64,000 nucleotides of DNA. Origin: Tritrichomonas musculus (Eukaryota; Parabasalia; Tritrichomonadida; Tritrichomonadidae). Made by a program: the position numbers and the translations under genes. Positions 38,715 through 48,248 of this stretch are shown here, in pieces. Below the pieces are notes generated by a model. That model did not search any database and was not told the origin of the DNA. It saw only the letters and a program-made list of their open reading frames with translations. The stretch is from positions 2,604,001 through 2,668,000 of the forward strand of contig JAPFFF010000013.1 of the NCBI GenBank assembly GCA_039105265.1, written 5' to 3'. Each line of letters begins with the position of its first letter. Position 1 is the stretch's first letter.

Positions 38715-41700
38715 ATGACAGCAGAATATTCATTTTTAAAGCTCAGTAACTATAAGATAATTCGCCATATAGGAAGTGGATCATTTAGTAATGTTTATCT
38801 TGTAAAGAATCAACAAACACGGAAATCATATGCGGCAAAAGTTTCCAATTCCATAGTAGATAATGATACACGAGATGAGAAAGAAACTCTTTCACTTTTC
38901 CGTGAAGTTAATATATTAACTCTTCTTGATCATCCAGCGATTTTAAAATTCATATCTAATAGAATATTCACAGACAGATTTTGAAGGTAATCCGAGGCCA
39001 ACTATTGTTACAGAATATTCTCTCAATGGCACCTTATATAGCGTATTAGATCAAGCGAAATCCGGACTCTCCCCATTAAATTGGAATGATACAAATAAGC
39101 TGATCATTGTTTTCGGCATAGCCAGTGGAATGATGTACATTCATGCTCACAATGTAATCCACAGAGATTTGAAACCCGAAAACATCCTTCTTGACGGTTT
39201 TTTTCATCCAAAAATTTCTGATTTTGGCCTTTCAAAGGTCAATGACATTTTGTCAGCGAGCATGAACATTCAATCACAAAAGGGACTCAAAGGGACCCCT
39301 ATTTATATGGCGCCTGAAATCTTCTCCAAAGAAACATATTCAAAGGCAACGGACGTTTACGCGTTTGCATTCATTTTGTATGAAATTTTCACATTGGAGA
39401 CGCCTTTCAAAGGCTGCCAAATGATGCAAATTGTAGCTGAAGTGGTTAAAGGTATACGTCCAATTATCAATGATGACGTGCCTGATTATTTCCGTGATTT
39501 GATTCAGCGTTGTTGGGCAGAAGATCCTGAGTGTCGTCCTTCTTTTGAGGAAATTGTTGATGAGCTGAAAAATGGCGAATTCATTGGTTTGGACAATGAC
39601 GATGAATTCAAAGAATATGTTGAGTCAATTGAAGAGGCTGAAAAATCATTCGATGAAACCAAAATATTGCACTTCAATGAGTTTATTGATGTTCAAGAAA
39701 CAGGTAAAAAAGAAGATGATGATGAAGAAGAAGATTCAGAAGACGAATCATCCGAAAATGATGACGATATTGAAATTAAAAAGAATAAAGAAAATGACAA
39801 AGAAGAAGAAAATGATCAACTCGAAGACCAATCTAACAATGATTTGCGAGATTCAATTATTCAACAAAATATTCAAGGAACAGATGATTCACAAAATAAT
39901 TTAGAAAAAGATGATTCACAAAATAATCTAGAAAAAGATGATTCACAAAATAATCTAGAAAAAGGTGATTTACTAGATTCAACGGTTTCACACAAAATTA
40001 AAAAAATTGATGAGTTGTTGGATTCAAATGTCCTACAGAAAATTCAAGAAACGGATGATTCTCCACATTCTGTTGTTAAGCATAAAACACGTGGAAAGAA
40101 GGCTTCACAGTCACCTAAAGATTTGGCCAAGTCTAGTCAATCAGAGCTAGGTGAAAAAATAGAAATTAGCGATTTCATTAAAGAGATCACAGACAAAGAC
40201 AGAAAGGAGAAGAAGCAAGAAAAACATTCTCTTTTGTATCCTTATTATGAATTTAATAATCTAAGTAAAAAGTGCCAAAAACTAGTCATGGAAGCAGAGA
40301 CAGATCCAAAGAAGCAGTTCAAACTAGCGAAATCATTAATTGAAGGTGAAAATGATTTTCCAGTTAACATTGATCTAGGCAAACAATACTTAGAAAGATC
40401 TGTTCTCAAAAAGTTTTCCGACGCAATTATTTATTATGTTAAAATGCTCATTAAAGGAGAAATCATTCCATGTGACATCTACAGAGCCAAGATGATTCTC
40501 AAAGAAAACAAGAAAAGCAAAAACGTCCAATTTTTGGTCTTGAAAGGACGAGTTGCACAAAGAGAAAACAAATACACAAAGTCTAAATCATGCTTTGAAA
40601 GTGGATTGAAATTGAATGATGAAGAATGCATGTATCAATATGCGAAGATTTTCTTTCTAGGACAAGGAACCAAAAAAGACGATAAAAAAGCTTTTGAATA
40701 TTTCAATAAGTCATCTAAAAGAGGTTTCATTAAAAGCAGCAATTTTTTAACAATTTTTCATCAAATGAACAAATTTGATGATTTCAAAGCATTGAATCCA
40801 GAGACACAATTCTTTTTAACAAAAAGTTCAATTAAAAACGATACAGACATTTTCAGTCAAATTTCAATTCAACCGAATAAAACTGAAATGTTATATTTCA
40901 ATAATTCACTTAAGCTGTCAAACTTTCATGCTTTTCTGAGCAAATATAAGTCAATATTAATTGAGATAGCTTATCCATCTATTGAATTCAATAGTTTATT
41001 TGAATTACTTAAAAATATCAAGAATGTAAAAATTAATCATTTGAAGATTGGAATTGTTTTCAATTCAATTTCGTATGATTTTACTTCTGCTTTGAATAAT
41101 AGTATGATTTCAGAATATAGAATTGATTCTTCAATCACTTCAATAAATAAAAAAATGTTCCAAGGAAATTTGGCACTTAAAAAACTAACAATTCCTTCTT
41201 CAATGATCACGATTGAAGAGAATTCTTTCAATGAATGTAAGTTTCTTGTTGAAATAAACATTCCATCTTCTGTTGCATTAATTGGCGAAAATGCCTTTAG
41301 TTTTTGTTCTTCTTTGAAACAAATTTGCATTCCTCTTTCGGTCAAAAAAATTAATAAAAATTGTTTTTATTCTTGTTCTTCATTAACACAAGTGAGCATT
41401 CCATCATCTGTCACTGAGATTTGTTCCAATGCATTTTGTTCATGTACTTCATTGAAAGAAATCTTAATTCCTTCTTCTGTGACTTCAATTGGTGAAAATG
41501 CATTCAGCGGCTGTTCTTCATTGAAGCATATTTCAATTTTTTCATCTATAAATTCGATTGAAAATGGACTCTTTAAAGGTTGTTCATTGCTGAAACAAAT
41601 AACAATTCCTTCTTCAGTCATTTTTATTGGAAGTAATTCTTTTCGAGAATGCACATCACTTTCACAGGTAACAATTCCATCTTCTGTTACAATGATTGGA

Positions 41701-42636
41701 AACAATGCATTTAGTGGATGCTCATCATTGAAGCAAATTGAAATTCCTTCTTCTGTTGTTTCAATTGAAGAGTCAGCTTTTGAAGGATGTTTGTTACTTT
41801 CGCAAGTAACAATTCCTTCTTCTTCTTCTCTGATTTCAATTGGTGAATGTGCTTTTTATAAATGTAAATCATTGAATAAAATGCAAATTCCATCTTCTGT
41901 AGTTTCGATTGGATATAAAGCATTCAGTGATTGTTCATCAATGACAAAAATCACGATTTCTCCATCAATTATGATGATTAAATTTAATACTTTTAGTGAA
42001 TGTTCATCACTTACTGAAATATCAATTCCGTCATCTGTAACTACAATTGGAAGTCATGCATTTGAAGGCTGCATTTCATTATCACGTTTATCAATTCCTT
42101 CTTCTGTTAAAAAAATTGAAGATAAAGCATTTTATGGAATTGTGTCTGTTAATCTTTCAAATGACATGACAATTATTCCTAAGAATTCATTCAAAGGCTG
42201 TTCTTCATTGAGACAAGTTACAATTCCTTCTTCTGTTGTTTCGATTTGTGAATCCGCTTTTGAAGGTTGTTCTTCTCTTGAGCAAGTAACAATTCCTTCT
42301 TCTGTAACATCAATTGGTGAAAAAGCTTTTGAAGGATGTTCTTTATTAGCTAAAGTTTTAATTCCTTCTTCTTTGTCATTGATTGCTAACAGCGCTTTTT
42401 GCTTCTGCTTGTCATTGAAACAAATTTCAATTCCTTCTTCTGTAATTGAAATTGGTCCTTTTGCTTTCTATGGTTGTTCCTCGTTGAAGCAAGTGTCAAT
42501 ACCATCATCTACTACTTCAATTATGGATTATGCATTCGATGAATGCTCATCATTGCAGAAAATATTGATTCCTTCTTCTGTAACTCATATTGGCAAATAT
42601 GTTTTTCCATCATTCACGCAAATTATTAGATCTTAA
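38715..42636 (+). CDS. TKL-like kinase, Sel1 and BspA LRR protein, one frameshift
   Basis: A three-part protein of about 1300 residues. 38715-38955 encodes the kinase N-lobe (GSGSFSNVYLV; ATP Lys in YAAKV). The frame then shifts near 38955-38970, where seven bases (TCTAATA) look extra, and continues without a break to 42636. After the shift: TDFEGNPRPTIVTEYS, HRDLKPENILL, DFGLSK, GTPIYMAPE, DVYAFAFIL and RCWAEDPECRPSF. An acidic low-complexity linker follows, with DDSQNNLEK repeated three times. Sel1-type repeats come next (QYAKIFFLGQGTKKDDKKAFEYF), then about 21 BspA LRRs of 23 residues (LxQVTIPSSVxSIGExAFxGCSS). No intron signals are present at the break. Either a very young pseudogene or a sequencing error. 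Confidence 0.8.
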
Positions 42637-43117
42637 ACTTTTTTTTATTCTTTTGACAAATATTATTATTTATTGCATTTATTTCTTATTTTAAAATTTG
42701 AACACTATTTTTGTTCATTTAAAAAATAAAGAAAGCAATAAAATGTCTTTATAATGACAGTCCAATAGTCTAATCAATAATATAGTCATGTCACAGTTCA
42801 TTATTAATATATTTCGATAGAATTTGAATTCATTTAAAATTATCTATTAGCTATCAAATAATATAAAAAATGGTTATTTTTCAATTCTAAATGAATAGAA
42901 TATAACAATGGTTATTCTTCAATTGAAAAAGTCCCAATTCCTTGATCTTTCAAAAATGAATAGAATATAAAAATATTTAACTATATCATGGTAATAATCT
43001 TATGGTAAAAGAAGTTTTCTTTTATTTGTTCTTTTCCATGGTTAAATTTTATATCTTATAAAGAGTTAAAAAAAAAAAAAAAATTATCATATTAAAATAA
43101 AGCATATTCAATTTATA
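42637..43117. other. Intergenic DNA
   Basis: AT-rich. GGTTATT.TTCAATT stretches repeat near 42871-42920. No gene. Confidence 0.45.
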
Positions 43118-43692
43118 ACCCTTCGGCGGTTTTGTAAACTACGGCTACATCACCTATTTTTAAATAGTTTATGCTGAATTTTGGAATTACGGCGCACGGA
43201 GTTGAAATTAATGCATAAAAAACGGTAACTTTTTCAAGTAATAAATGGTCATGTTCAAACTTTTTGAATAGTTGTTTTGAATACTTTATATTATATATAA
43301 AAAACTCATTTTAATAACCTAAACATATTATGACAGAAACTAATCTCACTTTAATATGATTATCCTTGCAGTTATATAAGTTGATTTTATTCAACATCAG
43401 CATAACATTATTTACTCAAATCATCCTCGCCTGCTCATATCATTAATACAATTTCAATCTCATAACTTTTTCAGAAGACTGAAGAGTCTCATCCATTTAT
43501 TATCAAATGTGTAATAAAAAATTACTAGTAAGTAATTATATTAATTGAATCTAAAAGATTTTGTAAAAATAATATAATTTTATTTCTTCTCAAAATCGAC
43601 CAAATAAAATACGGCTATTGTATAGAGGGGTTTCGGCAAAATTACTGATTTGCCAACGCCACTCTCCAACTACGGCCTACAGCCGTAAGGGT
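43118..43692. mobile_element. TA-flanked MITE, ACCCTT ends
   Basis: Starts ACCCTTCGGCGG (43118) and ends CAGCCGTAAGGGT (43692), inverted copies apart from one base and short gaps; TA lies outside both. 575 bp, non-coding, with GC-richer subterminal stretches carrying ACGGCT motifs. Its CCCTTAC-like tip recalls the element at 27647, so the two may be distant relatives. Confidence 0.6.
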
Positions 43693-43717
43693 TAATCACA
43701 TTTTTCTATTGAATTAA

Positions 43718-45045
43718 GGGACCACTATCATATTTTTTTGTAAACATTTCAATATTGAAAAAACTCATAGAAAATAAAATTCAATGGTTATTATTTCGGA
43801 AAAAGTTTAAAACTTTAAAATTTCACCATTCCGATCATTTTTGTAAAATTTTTACATCCTTTCAACTAGACCTTGTAAGGGGTACCCGATTTACCTTTTT
43901 TCAATCGGGTCAAAAATTTTTGGTATATTTTGACCAGGGGTCGCAAATTACCGCCTACCCAAAGCGGTTTTTGACCCGAAATTTTTAAAATTCATTTATC
44001 TCAAAATGTGGAATAAATATTTATATAAAAAAAGGTTTATTAAAAAATTTACAAGCTTTTTAATACTTTTTAATAAAAATTTTTATTTCATTAGAATAAT
44101 GCATCTGATAATTTTCTCAAAAATTGTTTTTTGAAATTATTTTCTCTATCATTCTATTTACTTACAATTTTTAATATCAGAAAACCTTTTTTCTTGAAAG
44201 TTAATTGATTTTTTTTTGTATCGTATTTTTTTCTGATTTTCATTGTCATTTAATTTATTGTTTAGATGACTTATGAAAAGAGAAATAATACCTAAATTTA
44301 AGTTATGTAATATTTTTTTTATATTAAACTTTAAAATCTACAAATTTTAAATAATATAAACTATTCATTTACTTGTTTTATATTTTTTATCTTTTTATCA
44401 TAGTTTATACTATGCATTTTAGTTTATTTTGCTATTAATTAATGTTACTAATCACTTATATAATTAAAAAATATTGGCATTTGGTTCTTTTATTTCATGT
44501 TTGAATACAATATTAAGATATATTAATAATTATTTCAGATTTTAAAAGATTATCCTGTTTTGACAAACTTTTACTTGATTTTCAAATAAAAAAGTCTTTT
44601 CTAAATAAAATTTAAAATATTTCATATAACAAGTCATATCATAAAATTTTGTTTTCTAAAATCAAAATTCACTTTAAAAAAATGCATGAATCAATAAAAA
44701 ATTAATTATAAAACATGGTTTTATAAAAAATAATCCAAAAAATACACTAGAAATAAAAGGGTCAAACGCGAACGCTTCATTTTTTTTTTGGGTAGTGACC
44801 CAAAAAAAAAATTTGTGGTCGGGTTAATATTTTAGGGTGACCTTTCGAAGGTTTACTTTCAACTTTTAAATTTTTATTGAAAAAAGGGAATAGGCTTAAA
44901 AGAAGAATAGAAATAAATGATATATAATTTATATAATTTATATATACCAAAATATTGCAAAAATACTCAAGAAATAATTTTTTTTAAGTCAATTAATTTT
45001 GTGATAACTCATAGAATTTTCAACACAGAATTTGATAGTGGTCCC
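43718..45045. mobile_element. TTAA-flanked MITE, copy 2, interrupted by another element
   Basis: Perfect 13-bp ends GGGACCACTATCA (43718-43730, inverted at 45033-45045), TTAA on both sides (43714-43717, 45046-45049). Outer parts match copy 1 at 23275-23601 closely. The middle is interrupted by the 988-bp element at 43868-44855; the element itself would be about 330 bp. Confidence 0.85.
43868..44855. mobile_element. MITE nested in copy 2, with 9-bp duplication
   Basis: Inserted in the TTAA-flanked MITE with a perfect 9-bp duplication CTTTCAACT (43859-43867 and 44856-44864); copy 1 at 23.3 kb shows the uninterrupted site as CTCTCAACT. Ends are diverged inverted repeats: AGACCTTGTAAGG against TAAACCTTCGAAAGG, both followed by xACCC, with more CCCGACC and GGGTCA motifs inside. 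The 9-bp duplication suggests a MULE-type source. No coding frame. Same family as 56186-57094 by its ends. Confidence 0.8.
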
Positions 45046-45049
45046 TTAA

Positions 45050-45623
45050 ATTTTATTAATTTTTCTCATCAATTTCCAAAGATAATTGCTGATGATTTCT
45101 TTTTAAAGAGAATTGATTTGATTCCTATTTTTTTTTTTTTTTAGAGAATATTTAATCAAATATAATATTAAAAAACTAAATCAATCAAATATCCCATATA
45201 CATGACTTCTTTGTAGATGATTATTCAAATTCAATATGAATATGTGGCTTTTGTTTAAATGCCTTTTTTAAAAATAAAAAAAATTAGATCATAATCCCTC
45301 ATTATTGTAATGATCTTTGGCAGTTAAGGCCAATATTAACCTTGTATCGTAACATAGAAAAAAAATTTCAATTTCAATTTTTTTTATATAGAAAAAACAT
45401 GATTAAATTCCATAAAAAAAATGAGATATCTATTTTTTATAAAAGTGCAAAAAAGTTCTAGATTTAGGTCAATTTTTCACCTTAAAATTTTTGATCATTG
45501 AACAAAAAAATTCGAAAAAAATAAAATGTATGTAGTAGTGAGAAGAAAAACAAATGAAAAACACACTTCTCTATATATCATATATAAGATACTAAATATA
45601 ATACTGAAATAATAATTAATATA
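45050..45623. other. Intergenic DNA
   Basis: AT-rich. A T18-type run near 45128 and a small AAGGCCAATATTAACCTT inverted-like motif near 45328 that recalls GAGGTCAATATTGACCTT at 55497. No gene. Confidence 0.4.
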
Positions 45624-46448
45624 TTAATCCGGATACCTTATAAAGAAAGGTAATTTATTAGTTGATGGTGAAGAAGGCTTTTGATAGTTGATATTGAGCT
45701 TAATTCCATCTTTTTTTGAAGCTGAAGGCAAATAATCTTTTTCAATTCTATTTTCATTAAACATTTTATAGTATCGCTTTTTGTTTAATTCAATTTTATG
45801 ATATCTGATATCTATACGTTTTGCATTTTCATTTTGACAATTAGTTTTTACATTTGAATCAATAAATTTTTGATAAGTTTCATAATCGTTTGTTCGTTTG
45901 ATCCACTTTTCGATCAAATTTGAATTTTCTTCTGTATATTCGCATTGTATGGAAACAATTGAATCTCCTGAGATTATACTATAGTATTCAAATGTTTGTT
46001 CTTTATCCAAGACTTCGCCTTTGAATATATATTTTGAATCTACTGAAAAAGCTTTGTCTAAAGTTGATATTTGTGAGTTTAAACGTATTCGGATCGATTT
46101 TATGCAAGAAAAAAAAGGTTTTAATTGTAGTACATGGATATTTGGTTTTAATAAAAAAGATGTGCTACGGTAAATACTTTCATTTTCAATGTCAAATGAA
46201 TTGTTACTATTTTTATTGTATTCTCCTCCAATCAAGTATATAATCGAATCATTTTTTACTCCTTGCGAATAAAGACTAAAAAAATCATTAAGAAGATGGC
46301 CAGAAAAAACTAATCGTATTCCACTCGCTGATATATTTTCTTGCTGACTTTCAATTTCTTTTTTTAAATCGAATACTGAACTCGTTAAATTAATATTAAT
46401 ATAAAAAATTTCTTGGTTGATCAAATTTTTGATTTGAATTGAAACCAT
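45624..46448 (-). CDS. Probable tandem ubiquitin-like domain protein
   Basis: 274 residues from the ATG at 46448. Residues about 1-75 form a ubiquitin-like domain: VSIQIKNL start, DLKKEIES helix, SGIRLVFSGHLLNDFFSL, and IIYLIGG. A second, weaker domain (about 108-185) has the same order of elements: HVLQLKPF, STLDKAFSV, SKYIFKGEVLDKEQTFEYY and GDSIVSI. The rest is Lys/Asn-rich. GG is present in the first unit but is internal, so this is a built-in UBL, not a processed modifier. The frame is open to an ATG at 46499, but the later start is supported by the MVSIQI match to ubiquitin's N-terminus and a TCATT three bases upstream. A shuttle or adaptor role is inferred. Confidence 0.75.
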   Translation of the reverse strand: MVSIQIKNLINQEIFYININLTSSVFDLKKEIESQQENISASGIRLVFSGHLLNDFFSLYSQGVKNDSIIYLIGGEYNKNSNNSFDIENESIYRSTSFLLKPNIHVLQLKPFFSCIKSIRIRLNSQISTLDKAFSVDSKYIFKGEVLDKEQTFEYYSIISGDSIVSIQCEYTEENSNLIEKWIKRTNDYETYQKFIDSNVKTNCQNENAKRIDIRYHKIELNKKRYYKMFNENRIEKDYLPSASKKDGIKLNINYQKPSSPSTNKLPFFIRYPD

Positions 46449-46453
46449 AATGA
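46449..46453 (-). promoter_or_regulatory. Initiator-like TCATT for the UBL gene
   Basis: Minus-strand TCATT three bases before the chosen ATG; it would make the leader unusually short. Confidence 0.35.
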
Positions 46454-46499
46454 AAGAATATTGTCCTATTGCCAAATCTTTAAGGGAATTTATCATCAT

Positions 46500-47240
46500 A
46501 TATTAAGGTTTTAACTTAAAATAATATAAAATATATGGCTAGTTCAATTTTGAATGAAAATAAATATTTTTCTTACAATACTCATATAATTAATAAAGTT
46601 ATATCTTTGAAATTATAATGAATATCTTATAATATTTATATAAATTATTATTTTCATTTATTATTCAATAATAAAATCGAAATATATCTTCTCTTCTAGA
46701 ATGTTATTCCAAATTTTGACTTATTTTTTTATGTAAAAATTGAGAGAAAAAATAAACGAATAATTTCTTTTACTAATAACCCTGTGAAAAAAGAGTATTA
46801 ATCAAAAATATCGAATTATATAATATAAAAAAATTTTAAAATGTTTAATATTTACTAAAATCTACCAGAATGATTACTAATTGAAGATATCAAAGTTTAA
46901 ATCTTTGGGAAATTCTATCAATAGAATTAATATCATAGAAATTTCAATATAATCTGAAAATATTTAATATATAAGAATATACTGAAATTTAATTGATTAA
47001 AAAAATAAAAAAGTGCATTTTAATTTATACATTTTTATTAACAATTTTTTATATTCCTTGCTTTTAAATATAAAAATCTTTTATCATTATATTATTAAAA
47101 GAACCAAAATTCATTGATTCTTATTATTGGCATCAACTACTATTTAAATGCTGTTTAATCCATTCATCTAATCTATACATAACCGTTACCGATTTAATTC
47201 AAATTAAAATATAAATTTGTAAAATAATCTTGAAACCTAG
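46500..47240. other. Intergenic DNA, no feature seen
   Basis: AT-rich, no protein-like frame. Confidence 0.5.
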
Positions 47241-47350
47241 ATCGTGCGGCCTTCTGCAGTGAGCTACACACTCTTGGTACCTCATGAATTAGATTAGACG
47301 TTGCTCCCTGCAGAAGAGCTCCGAATTCTAATTCATGAGGCCAAGAAGAA
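47241..47350. ncRNA. Candidate structured RNA or foldback, strand unknown
   Basis: An island of normal base composition in AT-rich DNA. Arms 47271-47295 and 47324-47348 pair over about 22 bp with one 2-base bulge (core CCTCATGAATTAG with CTAATTCATGAGG). A second pair, CTTCTGCAG (47251-47259) with CTGCAGAAG (47308-47316), crosses the first, as in a pseudoknot. No known RNA family was recognised and no A/B box or Sm site was seen. It could instead be a small palindromic insertion. Confidence 0.4.
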
Positions 47351-47495
47351 AAATGACGCCACTTAAACAAGCCAAAAGGCCAATTATTTAAAGCTATAAC
47401 CGTGTTTTTAATTTCAAAAAGTTAATATTATCAAAAAGTTATGCTTTTGTGAGGTGTTCTCAATTTAAAACGTGTTTTTTGATCGTTTTTGCCTC

Positions 47496-47556
47496 AAAAA
47501 ATCTTCACTTTTTGAATGCTTTGGCATTACGCCATACAAAAAGTGAAGATTTTTTT
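47496..47556. repeat. Perfect 19-bp hairpin
   Basis: AAAAAATCTTCACTTTTTG (47496-47514) pairs without mismatch with its inverse at 47537-47555, loop of 22 bases. Confidence 0.75.
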
Positions 47557-47631
47557 TGATATTTAGTTTACAATTAAATGATCATTACTTATGATTCATT
47601 TTGTTATTTCGAATTTCAAAAAGAGGTTTCT

Positions 47632-47669
47632 TTAGCGTCTAGTTCGGTTGAGAAACAATTAGACGCTAA
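47632..47669. repeat. Hairpin, 10-bp perfect stem
   Basis: TTAGCGTCTA (47632-47641) and TAGACGCTAA (47660-47669) enclose an 18-base loop; one of four foldbacks within 750 bp. Confidence 0.65.
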
Positions 47670-47874
47670 GCATGATAAAATTTCAATAATTGAATTGCTG
47701 TAGGTGATAGGAAGCATTGTTTATTGAATGTAACGCAGATAAGATTGGTTGCCGAGGAAACATTTTGGAAACTGCCATTTATGTCTTAATAGTAGAACGC
47801 AAAATTAATAATAATGGACTGGGATATTCAATTTTTTATCGTTTTTTATTTTGCCTTAATAAATTCACCTTTTT

Positions 47875-47967
47875 TAGAAAATTCAATTGAGCAATACTTT
47901 CTGAACTTTCTTAGAAAATTGAAATTGATTAAGCTTTCAAAAAAGTATAGCTCAATTGAATTTTCTA
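47875..47967. repeat. 23-bp inverted repeat plus direct repeats
   Basis: TAGAAAATTCAATTGAGC and five more bases (47875-47897) are inverted at 47945-47967 with one mismatch. TTTCTGAACTTTCTTAGAA occurs twice in direct order (about 47898 and 47995). Confidence 0.65.
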
Positions 47968-48229
47968 TTGCTTATCGTTTTTTAATTGAGCTACTTTCTG
48001 AACTTTCTTAGAAGATTTTTTTTTTTTTTGATAAAAAATTCTTTGAATTTTTTCTATTGAGATGGAATTAATTGAATAGAACAGGACTTAATCTTGATAC
48101 TAAATATTATTTTGTCCCTCCTTCAAAAAAATTGATATATAAAAACACTTTTCGAATTAAAAAAACGTTCTGAAAAATTGAAGTATTACTCAATTTTTTT
48201 GATAAACCTACGTAAAGCACTTTTAATAT

Positions 48230-48234
48230 TCACT
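48230..48234 (+). promoter_or_regulatory. Initiator-like TCACT for the C2-TerD gene
   Basis: TCACT with the A at 48232 gives a 17-nt leader to the ATG at 48249. Confidence 0.4.
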
Positions 48235-48248
48235 TTTCTTTAATAATA

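Noticed and set aside
38955-38970. Intron at the break in the kinase-Sel1-BspA gene
   Set aside because: No GTATGT donor or ACTAAC acceptor is present and the gap is only a few bases.
47814-48011. 65-codon open frame
   Set aside because: Lies on the 23-bp inverted repeat and direct repeats; the reading is a by-product of those.
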